From positions 62,001 through 126,000 of the forward strand of contig CAMMNN010000003.1 of assembly GCA_946498245.1 (NCBI GenBank): a DNA stretch of 64,000 nt. Reading direction: 5' to 3'. The notes beneath the pieces are model-generated. The model saw nothing but the letters and a program-made list of their open reading frames with translations. It did not search any database and was not told the origin of the DNA. Below are positions 24,847-33,199 of this stretch, in pieces. A program made the translations under genes and the position numbers. The DNA comes from an uncultured Clostridium sp. Lineage in GTDB: Bacteria > Bacillota > Clostridia > Lachnospirales > Lachnospiraceae. Position 1 is the stretch's first letter. The number at the start of each line of letters is the position of its first letter.

Positions 24847-25926
24847 TTAATCCCATCCCAGAAAGTTCCGCACCCGTTCCGGGTCAATGGCCTCAATGGC
24901 AATCCAGTCCGGGAAAAGGGTTCTAAGCTCTGCCGCCTGGTAAGTGAAACAGAAAATCCTGGCTGGCCGTCCAAAGGGCTGCGCGGCAATCCGTCTTACT
25001 TTCCACAGCTCCATCAGATAACAAAAATAAACCGGCTGGCCAGTTTTATCCCGCCCATCCTCCAGCCGCGTTCCATCCTCATACGATTCCCCTAATGCGC
25101 TGCATAGAAAGTTTCTCAGTTTTCTCCGCCCCTCTTCGCTTACAAGTAAAAGGAGTTGCAAGGCAGCCTCTTTCTTTAACGGGACATAATAATACCGCTC
25201 ATATACATCATCCAGCGCAAACAGGTTCCCTTTTACCCCTCCGTCACTGGATAACAGACGTCCGGCCATCCCCTCTCCGGTTCCCATAAAAACAGCTCCG
25301 GCTAAGGAAAGATTCCAGTTTCTCCGCAGACGGATCTCCAAACGGCTTTTCACATTCCGTTCCGTCTTTTCCGCCCACTTCATCAGACTGTCCATGGTAT
25401 TGTAGACTACATAGGCATTGGAGCCGGTTAGCAGTCCACAGGCTCTGGAACCCTTTATCTCCTGGTCCGTGGGAAGTTTCCACTCTGCTGTCCCGTAGTA
25501 GGAAACACCACTCCCCTGAACGGCCGCATCTCCATTCGCCCCATGATAACCGCTCCCAAAAAGCTCTGGCTTTTCTCCTGCAAAAATACCAATCCCCGCC
25601 CTCTGGCAAAAAATCCAGACCTGGCTCATCCGGTAAAGCCTGAGCCGCTTTTCCGGTTCGCTTTTTACATGGTTTGTGGAGGACGAGCCGGAAAGAAACG
25701 GTTCTGCCGCCGAGCCATATTTATCCTTCAGATACCGTTTTGCCTTTTCCCGTAAAATATATCCCCGCAGTCCGTCCCTGTTCCGCAGCTTTATTTCCCC
25801 GTCCCTTTTAAGCCTGGTAAGAAGAACAGCGCCATACGATTCTGACCCGACAGCCATACCAACCCAATCCGCCGGCAGTTCTCCGCTGACTGCAATCAGC
25901 AGCAAAAGCTCATCCCGTTTATCCAT
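24847..25926 (-). CDS. Unrecognised ICE protein with N-terminal winged-helix-like region
   Basis: The 359-residue protein begins with a helix-turn-helix-like stretch (about residues 1-70: AVLLTRLKRDGEIKLRNRDG then LREKAKRYLKDKYG). A central region contains STNHVKSEPEKRLRLYRMSQ and a Gly-rich loop, and the end is rich in aromatic residues (ARIFCFTYQAAELRTLFPDW). It has no signal peptide or transmembrane helix. It sits 13 bases upstream of the replication initiator, so it may take part in element replication or relaxosome assembly. I recognise no specific family, and no catalytic motif is apparent. Confidence 0.65.
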   Translation of the reverse strand: MDKRDELLLLIAVSGELPADWVGMAVGSESYGAVLLTRLKRDGEIKLRNRDGLRGYILREKAKRYLKDKYGSAAEPFLSGSSSTNHVKSEPEKRLRLYRMSQVWIFCQRAGIGIFAGEKPELFGSGYHGANGDAAVQGSGVSYYGTAEWKLPTDQEIKGSRACGLLTGSNAYVVYNTMDSLMKWAEKTERNVKSRLEIRLRRNWNLSLAGAVFMGTGEGMAGRLLSSDGGVKGNLFALDDVYERYYYVPLKKEAALQLLLLVSEEGRRKLRNFLCSALGESYEDGTRLEDGRDKTGQPVYFCYLMELWKVRRIAAQPFGRPARIFCFTYQAAELRTLFPDWIAIEAIDPERVRNFLGWD

Positions 25927-26047
25927 AGAGACCTCTCCTCCCTCATCTTCTTTTCCGATTTCTTACCCTGCCGATTCCAACCTTGGGTAATTTTTGACGG
26001 TTCCATCCAACAAAATTTTCCAACGCTGCACACCCGTTTTGCATATC

Positions 26048-26758
26048 TTACCCTGTCGGATTTTCTGCTGTTTCCGACCACCTGTTTTTCGATATCCCCT
26101 CCTCCCTCTTTTTCCGTTGAATCCACTCTGGGAAACGCTCCCGACCCATCAAAAAAAGCAGGGTTCTGTTCCCCGCTCCCATGATAGAAGTATGGTAGGT
26201 ATCCAGAAAAATCCCGCCGTCTGACAGCAGAAAAAACATCCCCAAAGCGTCTACCACCTGTTTTTCCTCCAGATTGTCGTGGTCCCGAATCCAGGAATCT
26301 GCCTTGCCCTCCTCATATATGTGAACAAAACAAATCGCTGCTTCTTTAAAATTGGGAATCGTTTCCCCTCTGCATATCCGCTTTTCACACCACTCCCGCA
26401 GCACAAGATAGAGCGGCTTATACAGATAATCGCTTCCCCGTGATTTCCTGTGCGGTAAAATCCCTGGGATTTCTGTCCGCAGGATTTCACTCTCATATGT
26501 CACCTGGATTCCGTGTATCTCGGCAAGACAGTGGCTGTACCAGTTCTGATAAGTTCTTGGAAAGGCAGTCCCGAAGACCAGGTTCCTTACTTTCTCCGCC
26601 AGCCGCTCTGCCCTCATGGATGTTTCCAAAACAAGGTCGGATAGCCTCTGGTTCTGAAACTCCGATAGGTTTCCATTTCTCACACAGACATTTCTTGCGC
26701 AGACAATCTCTGCCAGTCCATCCTGCACCAGACAGGATTCCCGTCTGGCTGATTCCAA
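26048..26758 (-). CDS. Unrecognised ICE protein (helical)
   Basis: The reading frame gives about 236 residues from a TTG; the true start may be upstream in the same frame (the sequence LSDASFERK before it looks coding), because the preceding gene's stop is only 35 bases away. Predicted helices are dense, for example SRAERLAEKVRNLVFG-like text and FKEAAICFVHIYEEG. Several histidines and a YESEILRTE stretch occur. It contains no signal peptide or transmembrane helix. Position between the VirB4-proximal gene and the replication region is similar to small conserved genes of Lachnospiraceae elements. A DUF6100-type assignment is possible but unproven. Confidence 0.55.
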   Translation of the reverse strand: MESARRESCLVQDGLAEIVCARNVCVRNGNLSEFQNQRLSDLVLETSMRAERLAEKVRNLVFGTAFPRTYQNWYSHCLAEIHGIQVTYESEILRTEIPGILPHRKSRGSDYLYKPLYLVLREWCEKRICRGETIPNFKEAAICFVHIYEEGKADSWIRDHDNLEEKQVVDALGMFFLLSDGGIFLDTYHTSIMGAGNRTLLFLMGRERFPEWIQRKKREEGISKNRWSETAENPTG

Positions 26759-26792
26759 TTTTCTTTCAAACGATGCATCCGACAGGACGGTT

Positions 26793-27335
26793 CTATTTTC
26801 TTCGGTAATAGAAAACGCCTCCTTCCCTCTCTATCACACAGTATCCAATCACATCCGGCACCTGAAGCTGGTTCATCAATTCTTTCTCCTCCACAGCCAC
26901 AATGCGTCTTCCCTCCGTATGCCGGATATTCCGGTAAAGGCCGTTGACCAGTTTTACATCCGCTGTTCCCACATACAAAATATCGTATATCTCCTCCTTA
27001 CTGGTAAAAATAACACGGACTGGGAACTCCTCTTTTATGGCCAGAAAAAACGAATCAATCTCTCTCTTTTTCATCATATCCGCCAACACCCACACACAGC
27101 AGATTGTCCCCTCGTCCTTTAAACCATAGGCATACTCACTGGACGCAATAAGGCCCGTGTAAGGATTCCGGTAGAGCTGATGCTGTTTTTCCAGTCTTTT
27201 TATGGCCTTTAAAATCCCGGATTCACTTCCCGGCAAAAGTTCTGTGATCTGTTCCGGATACAGGACATTGAGTTTCCTGAGTATTTCCAGTACACCTCTT
27301 TCGATTGCCGCAGGACTCTGGTATTCCATCGCCAT
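26793..27335 (-). CDS. ICE winged-helix-like protein (possibly DUF5697)
   Basis: The 180-residue protein opens with a winged-helix pattern: IERGVLEILRKLNVLYPEQI, LLPGSESGILKAIKRLEKQ and YRNPYTGLIASS. The second half is a small alpha/beta domain with VWVLADMMKKREIDSFFLA and RVIFTSKEEIYDILYV. This resembles DUF5697-type proteins encoded after VirB4 in Clostridia elements; I give that name only as likely. It is cytoplasmic and follows VirB4 by 28 bases. DNA-binding or a replication role is suggested by the fold, but no target is known. Confidence 0.6.
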   Translation of the reverse strand: MAMEYQSPAAIERGVLEILRKLNVLYPEQITELLPGSESGILKAIKRLEKQHQLYRNPYTGLIASSEYAYGLKDEGTICCVWVLADMMKKREIDSFFLAIKEEFPVRVIFTSKEEIYDILYVGTADVKLVNGLYRNIRHTEGRRIVAVEEKELMNQLQVPDVIGYCVIEREGGVFYYRRK

Positions 27336-27363
27336 GTCCCCTCCTTTCTCCGGCTATCCCTCT

Positions 27364-30006
27364 TCATCCGTTTTCTGCCTTTCTTCCAAAAGCCTGGTTC
27401 CCGTACCTTTCCAGACGGGCCTTTAGTTCCTTTAAATCCTTACGGTCGGTGGTAATTAAATCTTTTTCCAGCTGGCTGGCCCGAAATTCCAGCGTTAAGT
27501 TATTGCTGTTCGTGGAAATCATCCCTTTCCCTCTCTCAAAATGAACAATCTCCATCCGCTCCGCCTCGGAAAGATGTAAAAGCTCCTGAACTTTCTTTGC
27601 CTCATCATTTTCCAGGTTCAGTACGATTTTGGTTTTGCAGGCATTGATGATTCCTCTGCCATATTTCCCGTCTTTTAACGCCATGAAATCCGACAAATCC
27701 TGTGTGGCACAGACGGCGCTGCCGCCGTACCCCCGGATGATCTTAAAAATTTCCAGCACATATTCCGCTGCCATCTCATTGGAAGATACGCCGATAAGCT
27801 GCCAGACCTCATCCAGAAAAATAGCTTTTTCCGCAGTCCGATCCTCCTTTACCCTGGACCAGACATAATCTAACACCACAAACATTCCCACCGGCAGAAG
27901 ATCGCCGGACAGCTCCGATATATCCAGCACCATGTATTTATTGTCTGCCTCAATATTGGTCTGGCCGTTAAAGCTGGCGGCAGAACCGTGAACCAGGCGG
28001 TTCAGGATATTTCCCAGCCGCCTGGTTTCTTCCCTGGCCACCAGGATGTCATAGACATCTTCCAAAACCGGCATCGTTCTGTACCGCTCCGGATGCACGG
28101 GGTCAATGAGGCTTTCATTCTCATAGGTAATTCCTTTCTTCCGGTATGTCTCCACCAATGCCTCATCCAAAAGCTGTTTTTCCTCATGGGTCATATCCGG
28201 CACCAGGAGACTGAAAAAGATGTGGATAGACTGGATTTTTACGGACAGCTCCGATTGCTCCAATACGTTTCCGTCCAAAATATCGCTGGTTTTCCGATCC
28301 CGTTTCCGAATCTCCATGATGTTAATGCGCTTCGGAGATGCAGACGAAATTTTGTTATAAGAACCGCCCGTATTGGTACAGGCTCTTGCAAATTCATGGC
28401 CCTTATCGGGCGCGATAATAAAAACCTGAATCATCTTCCGCCGCATTCTCAGCGCCATTAACTGCAGAAGAAAGGTTTTCCCCGCCCCCGTTGTTCCCAT
28501 AATGGCAATATTGGCATTCTTGTACACGGAGGAATTAAAAATATCCAGGATAACCAGAGAGCTGTTGGCCGTATTGACTCCCATCAGGATTCCGTTCCGA
28601 TCCGACATCTCGAAAGATGTAAACGGATAGCAGCTGGCAGCCCCGGAGGTCAGCACATTTCTTTTTGAACGCGCATAAATACTTTTATCCAGGTTCAACA
28701 GCGGCAAGGCAGAGAAAAAAGCCTGCTCTTCTTTAAAAATGCAAGATACCGACTCCATGTCCTGGGCATTTAAGAGCTTTCGCATTTCTTTTGCCCTCCA
28801 CTCTGCTTCTTTCGGGCTGTATCCGGTTATGGTAATTAAAATGCAGACATAATAAAACTCCTCATTTGCTGCCAGACCGTTCTTTAGGTAGTAACCGGCC
28901 TGTATGGATTCTGCCAGGTCGTCAAAATCCGTATTGGTATCGGAAGCGTCTTTTAGTTTGGAACGGTTCAGACGGATTCTTCGGCCAATCCGCTCTACGG
29001 TCTTCGCCTTATCCTGTTTATACAGAAACAAATCCACATCAATCCCCTCCCCCGCATTGACCAGCAGAGACATCCAGCCTGCCGGCACCTGCATCCGATA
29101 GCGGGCGGAGGGGATAAAGAGGTAGCTGTGGCATACCCCGTCCATTTTTACATAAGTTCTATGCCTGAAATCCAGTTCCCTGGGCGCAATAAACTCTGTT
29201 ATGGGAATCCTCCCCACACTCTCCTCTCCGTTTTCCCGGATATAAAAGTCAACCACCTGGTTTAACCGCTGTGAAAAACTCATCACGGTACTGCTTTTGC
29301 GGTTTAGGAGCAGATACAGCATCTGGGCTGTTTCCTCTGTGGGATTTTCCGAAAGCTCAATCTCATTGCCGCACTGGTAAAGATATTTCTTTGCGGTCTG
29401 TGCATAGGCATTTAACTGGCTTACCGCCTCTTTCTCAGTTTTTCGTTTGGAGTCTACCTGAAAAACCAGAAAAAACCGTCTGGTAATTGCCTCCCGGTAG
29501 CCTACGGTCCGAATTAAGTTCGCATAGTCCTGCTGAAGCATCCGGCACCGTTCATCTGTTTCCTGTTCCATATCTGCCTGTATGGATTCTAAATACTCGG
29601 AAATATCTGCTTTTTTGGATATGGACTTAATCTGGAGTTCTGGAGGTGCAATTTTCAAATACCCCATGTAGGAATAGATGATATTCCTCTGTTCGCTGGC
29701 GCTCCTGTGTAAAAAGTTAATGGGCATGACCTCAATCAGCTTGACATAACGCCCATCTTCCGTATAGATAATCCCATTCTGAATTTGCTTAATGGGAATC
29801 TCTGCGGAAGCTCTTGTGTATGGCAAATCGTAGGCCACGGTTTTTCCTGTCTTTTGCCGTTCCCTCTTTGTTTTTTCCCGTCCGGTTTTTCTTTCCCTTT
29901 TCTGGGAAACCCGGCTTTTTTGTTCCTGTTTCCACAGTTTTCGGATTTTTCTCAGTTCCCGCTTCCACACCCGTTTCTGCTCCCGTCTGGTGTCTTTCTC
30001 TCCCAT
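27364..30006 (-). CDS. VirB4-like conjugation ATPase
   Basis: The 880-residue ATPase powers the type IV secretion channel. After a Lys/Arg-rich N-terminal 55 residues comes the VirB4 N-domain (YTEDGRYVKLIEVMPINF) and then the ATPase. Walker A is GTTGAGKT at residues 504-511; Walker B is AIFLDEVWQLI near 725. The ATG start follows AAAGGAGG at 12-base spacing. Its first 218 bases overlap the 3' end of the PrgI gene in another frame, and both proteins are highly basic there. The overlap may be real dual coding, or the VirB4 start may be later. The rest of the call is secure. Confidence 0.9.
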   Translation of the reverse strand: MGEKDTRREQKRVWKRELRKIRKLWKQEQKSRVSQKRERKTGREKTKRERQKTGKTVAYDLPYTRASAEIPIKQIQNGIIYTEDGRYVKLIEVMPINFLHRSASEQRNIIYSYMGYLKIAPPELQIKSISKKADISEYLESIQADMEQETDERCRMLQQDYANLIRTVGYREAITRRFFLVFQVDSKRKTEKEAVSQLNAYAQTAKKYLYQCGNEIELSENPTEETAQMLYLLLNRKSSTVMSFSQRLNQVVDFYIRENGEESVGRIPITEFIAPRELDFRHRTYVKMDGVCHSYLFIPSARYRMQVPAGWMSLLVNAGEGIDVDLFLYKQDKAKTVERIGRRIRLNRSKLKDASDTNTDFDDLAESIQAGYYLKNGLAANEEFYYVCILITITGYSPKEAEWRAKEMRKLLNAQDMESVSCIFKEEQAFFSALPLLNLDKSIYARSKRNVLTSGAASCYPFTSFEMSDRNGILMGVNTANSSLVILDIFNSSVYKNANIAIMGTTGAGKTFLLQLMALRMRRKMIQVFIIAPDKGHEFARACTNTGGSYNKISSASPKRINIMEIRKRDRKTSDILDGNVLEQSELSVKIQSIHIFFSLLVPDMTHEEKQLLDEALVETYRKKGITYENESLIDPVHPERYRTMPVLEDVYDILVAREETRRLGNILNRLVHGSAASFNGQTNIEADNKYMVLDISELSGDLLPVGMFVVLDYVWSRVKEDRTAEKAIFLDEVWQLIGVSSNEMAAEYVLEIFKIIRGYGGSAVCATQDLSDFMALKDGKYGRGIINACKTKIVLNLENDEAKKVQELLHLSEAERMEIVHFERGKGMISTNSNNLTLEFRASQLEKDLITTDRKDLKELKARLERYGNQAFGRKAENG

Positions 30007-30373
30007 CTGAATCAGCCGCCTCCTTTCCTGCTTTCTTTTTTCTGCGGTTTTGTTCCAGGCGGTATTTGTCGTCCGGCGGAGTTAAATTCCGCCTTCTCTG
30101 CACAAAACGGAAAAAACTGGCCACAAATGCAAACAGACTCTCCCCCTGAATACCCAACACCGCCAGAACAACCACGGGAACCAGCACAATCATCCCGATA
30201 TACACTTTCGTCTTTGCAGGGACCTCTAAAGAGAACAAGAGCGGCAGAAGAACGGACAAAAGGACTGCCGTTTCCACCGCATTGCGCGTTTTAATCCTGC
30301 CGGAAAACATAGTTCCTTCCTCCGCAAAGTTCGGCGGGATTGTATAAATTTCAATTCGGTCTTCTTGACTCAC
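29789..30373 (-). CDS. PrgI-family conjugation membrane protein
   Basis: About 194 residues from a GTG with GAGGAGG upstream. The start resembles PrgI proteins: IEIYTIPPNFAEEGTMFSGR followed by RNAVETAVLLSVLLPLLFSL and VYIGMIVLVPVVVLAVLGI. Those two helices anchor it in the membrane. After LTPPDDKYRLEQ the protein continues into a long Lys/Arg/Glu-rich tail that overlaps the VirB4 N-terminus by 218 bases. PrgI-type proteins are conserved partners of VirB4 in Gram-positive conjugation channels. A shorter protein ending near the overlap cannot be excluded, because no stop is available earlier. Confidence 0.8.
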   Translation of the reverse strand: MSQEDRIEIYTIPPNFAEEGTMFSGRIKTRNAVETAVLLSVLLPLLFSLEVPAKTKVYIGMIVLVPVVVLAVLGIQGESLFAFVASFFRFVQRRRNLTPPDDKYRLEQNRRKKKAGKEAADSDGRERHQTGAETGVEAGTEKNPKTVETGTKKPGFPEKGKKNRTGKNKEGTAKDRKNRGLRFAIHKSFRRDSH

Positions 30374-30377
30374 ATTA

Positions 30378-31067
30378 TTACCTCCTCTGTTTTCGCAGCC
30401 ATATAAACCACCCGATACATCCGCCAAGCCCCAGAACACCCAAAACGGTAAGCAGCTTTTCCGGCCATGCACTTTCCACATTCTCCCCTTGCGTAGACTT
30501 ACCTGTCTCTGATTCCTCTGACGGTTCCATAATTGCAGCTTCGGAAACAGGTATCCGATCATCCTCTCCATCCGGAGCAATCTGGCTGGGAGTGGCTGTT
30601 TCCAGAACCTCCGGAAAGTGCATAACACCTCCCGGCTCTACTTCAATCTGGACGACACAAACAGTCCCGGCTGCAAGTGTAATCGGAGCCGGCTCCCATA
30701 TGCAGTCATATTCCCGATTATCGGATACGGCTGACACGGATACCAGCAGATACTCTCCCTCCGGCAATTCCTCGTTTTTCTGGTATCTTTCAGAAAATCC
30801 CATGCTGCCGGAAAACTCCTCTCCCGATTCCGTATTCTCAAAAATTGCCGTAACCTCTCCGTGAAATCCCTGAAACACCTGACACCGCAAGGCTACGGTT
30901 CCCTTACGAGTATCTGTGTCCGAGTATGCTTCCTCCACCTCCGGCTCCTTTAATAAATAGGCGTCGGAAGAGGCATATCCAGTCCCTGCCATCATGGCCG
31001 TTAGTCCCATACTTACCAATAAACCCCAAGCACCTTTCCATCCCTCCTTTTTCCTATTTCCGCTCAT
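30378..31067 (-). CDS. Secreted, membrane-anchored conjugation protein with ATPS motif
   Basis: A 229-residue product from the ATG at 31067; a longer frame upstream overlaps the transglycosylase gene and lacks support. The signal peptide (MGLTAMMAGTGYAS) is followed by an all-beta region with a Cys pair (about residues 60-140), the motif ETATPSQI, an acidic Ser/Thr stretch and a C-terminal transmembrane helix (LLTVLGVLGLGGCIGWFIW) with LRKQRR. It should face outward. It is four bases upstream of PrgI. Its function is unknown. The domain may contact recipient cells or the pilus. Confidence 0.7.
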   Translation of the reverse strand: MSGNRKKEGWKGAWGLLVSMGLTAMMAGTGYASSDAYLLKEPEVEEAYSDTDTRKGTVALRCQVFQGFHGEVTAIFENTESGEEFSGSMGFSERYQKNEELPEGEYLLVSVSAVSDNREYDCIWEPAPITLAAGTVCVVQIEVEPGGVMHFPEVLETATPSQIAPDGEDDRIPVSEAAIMEPSEESETGKSTQGENVESAWPEKLLTVLGVLGLGGCIGWFIWLRKQRR

Positions 31068-31086
31068 CGTCTCCCTTTCCTTCCTG

Positions 31087-33129
31087 TTATTCTCCTGTTC
31101 CGATAATCCAGATTCCCCCGGCCGCCAGATTCCGTGCATAAGACTGGATTGTCTGCGGGCTGTAAAGATTCCCTGTTCTGGACCGACTTCCCGGGTCTGC
31201 AATCGTAATATAGCCATCCTCTGTCACACCGGTCAGCACAATATAATGGCCGCTGCTCCCGGATATGGTATTCTCCGCACAGATTACCACAGCCAAAGCC
31301 CCATCCTTCAGCCGTTCCATGACATAGTTTATCTGCTCCCGTTTCACACGCTCCACAGAAAGCCCCCAATGTCTGGCCGCATGAGTCGGAAACTCATGAC
31401 TGGTTCCTTTTCCGGAAACATAGTCTCCCCGTGTCATGGCATAGTCTGCCATCGTCTGCGGCGTAACGGTATTTCCCGTCAAGGTTGATACCACAATCGC
31501 CAGAGCCGTTGGCCCGCAGCCTTTCGCTGAAATGGTTCCGCCGCCGTATGAGCCGGAAGCCCAGGGTTCCTCCCCCTGATTAAAATACACAACCTCCCTT
31601 ACACAATTTTCCACGGTTTCATAAGTAATCGTATCGCCGCCGGTCTCAATCACACTGCTGTAAATGTCCTCTGTTGCTCCGGCTCCTATTACATAATTTT
31701 TCCAGCTTGTCTGCTGAAACAATCGGTCCAAGGCCCCATCAGTCCCACTCTCCATGACCTGAAACAAGGTAAGAACGGACTGAAATGTTCCCGGGTCAGT
31801 CACATATCGGTAACTGTAACCCGCTTCCAGTTCCGGCAGGCTGGCATTTAGCTTTACCACCAGAGCGTAATCCACAATCTCGATTTCTTCCTCGTCCTCC
31901 TCTTCATCCCCGGTATCTATGGTTTCTGTGTGTGTACCAGTTACGGCCCACCCGAAAAAGGTGTTTCCTTCCGATGTTACCAGTTCTTTTATCATCAGAT
32001 CCGAGATGCCTGTTCCGGAATCCTCAACTCCTGTCAGTTCTGAATTTTCTCCTGTCTCCCCTGTTCCCGAAAGGCTTAGGTTTGCCAATACCTTCTGCAC
32101 ATGAGCCGGCGTCTCTCCGTTTTGCGGAATGCGGTATCCCGCCTTAATAACGGCTCCCGGCCCCGCATTATAGGCGGCGATGACCAATTCCAGGGCGTTA
32201 GGGTAACTTCCAAACGTCCGATATAACTGGGCCACATATTTCGCGCCGCCCATGATATTCTGTTTTGGGTCATAAGGATTTTCCACGCCCAGTCCGGCTG
32301 CCGTTGCCGGCATCAGCTGCATGATGCCAATGGCGCCGGCGGAGGATACCGCATTGGGGTCAAAACCGGATTCCTGTTTCGCCATGGCTTTTAAAAGTGC
32401 CTCCGGCACTTGATAAGTCGCCGCAGCCAAAGCAAAGTATTCATCATACGGGCTATTTAAGTTCCCAGTTATGCCGGTTATGCCGCCTATTCCTCCATAA
32501 CCGGAAAGCCCAAGAATCTGGCTGCCGCTCCATTTTTCTTCAATCAGAACCGCCAGGTACTGGCTGAGAGCCGGTTTCAGTACGGTTTCATATTCATCTG
32601 ATACCTCATAACCGTCATACCCATCCCAGTTGTCGTCAAAGTCATCCTCAATTTCCTCAAAAACCTCATCCCGGTATCCCTCTAAGATTCTTTCAATTTT
32701 CTCCAGAAAATCCGGATTCTCTGCAAACATGGTATCCAGATGTTTCTTCACACTCTGATACTCTGCTTCTCTTGCCTGCGTGACATAGCTGTCTGCAGAT
32801 GAAAATCCCAACTGGGTTAAAATAAGCTCCACGGAATTGACCAGGATAAAAACAAACAGAAGCAGTGCCAACAGAACCGAGAGAACCGCTTTCCAAAATG
32901 TCCTGCTTGTAAGAATTGCTCCTACGGCCGCTCCCAAAGGCCCCGCCAGCGCAGCACCCGCCGCAGTGCCGCTGACTGCGGCGCCTCCTGCTTTTGCTGC
33001 CGCTTCCACGGCTTTTGCCATCTGGACAGAATGAACCACTTTTTCTGCCTGCCCCGCTGCCCGAGCCAGTCGGGCAGCCATTTCTGCCGCTTGTTCAAGC
33101 GGCTCTCCCCCGTCCTGCTCTCTTCCCAT
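31087..33129 (-). CDS. Lytic transglycosylase fused to C39-like cysteine peptidase (VirB1-like)
   Basis: The 680-residue protein starts at an ATG with AAGGAGG upstream. One transmembrane helix (LSVLLALLLFVFILVNS, about 85-110) is followed by an acidic linker. A soluble lytic transglycosylase domain (about 235-345) follows, with catalytic Glu in MAKQESGFDP, then GAIGIMQLMPATA and IAAYNAGPGAV. After a beta-rich insert comes a C39-like peptidase (about 545-665): Cys in KGCGPTALAIV, His in SGSSGHYIVLTG, Asp in TIADPGSRS. The enzyme would open a local hole in peptidoglycan for the channel. Tn916-like elements normally pair the transglycosylase with an NlpC/P60 domain, so the C39-like partner is notable. 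Confidence 0.85.
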   Translation of the reverse strand: MGREQDGGEPLEQAAEMAARLARAAGQAEKVVHSVQMAKAVEAAAKAGGAAVSGTAAGAALAGPLGAAVGAILTSRTFWKAVLSVLLALLLFVFILVNSVELILTQLGFSSADSYVTQAREAEYQSVKKHLDTMFAENPDFLEKIERILEGYRDEVFEEIEDDFDDNWDGYDGYEVSDEYETVLKPALSQYLAVLIEEKWSGSQILGLSGYGGIGGITGITGNLNSPYDEYFALAAATYQVPEALLKAMAKQESGFDPNAVSSAGAIGIMQLMPATAAGLGVENPYDPKQNIMGGAKYVAQLYRTFGSYPNALELVIAAYNAGPGAVIKAGYRIPQNGETPAHVQKVLANLSLSGTGETGENSELTGVEDSGTGISDLMIKELVTSEGNTFFGWAVTGTHTETIDTGDEEEDEEEIEIVDYALVVKLNASLPELEAGYSYRYVTDPGTFQSVLTLFQVMESGTDGALDRLFQQTSWKNYVIGAGATEDIYSSVIETGGDTITYETVENCVREVVYFNQGEEPWASGSYGGGTISAKGCGPTALAIVVSTLTGNTVTPQTMADYAMTRGDYVSGKGTSHEFPTHAARHWGLSVERVKREQINYVMERLKDGALAVVICAENTISGSSGHYIVLTGVTEDGYITIADPGSRSRTGNLYSPQTIQSYARNLAAGGIWIIGTGE

Positions 33130-33162
33130 ACATCCCTCCTTTTTTCCCGCTGCTGACAAAAC

Positions 33163-33184
33163 AACCGGCCTTTTACGGCCGGCT
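33163..33184 (-). terminator. Hairpin terminator between the channel and transglycosylase genes
   Basis: On the minus strand AGCCGGCC-GTAAAA-GGCCGGTT is followed by GTTTTGTC. The stem is about eight bp of G/C, but the T-run is broken by a G. It probably lowers rather than stops read-through into the downstream operon. Confidence 0.5.
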
Positions 33185-33199
33185 GTCTATCTCAACTTT

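Noticed and set aside
25927-26047. A short basic ORF between two unrecognised ICE genes
   Set aside because: About 36 codons, no ribosome binding site, and it overlaps the next gene's start.
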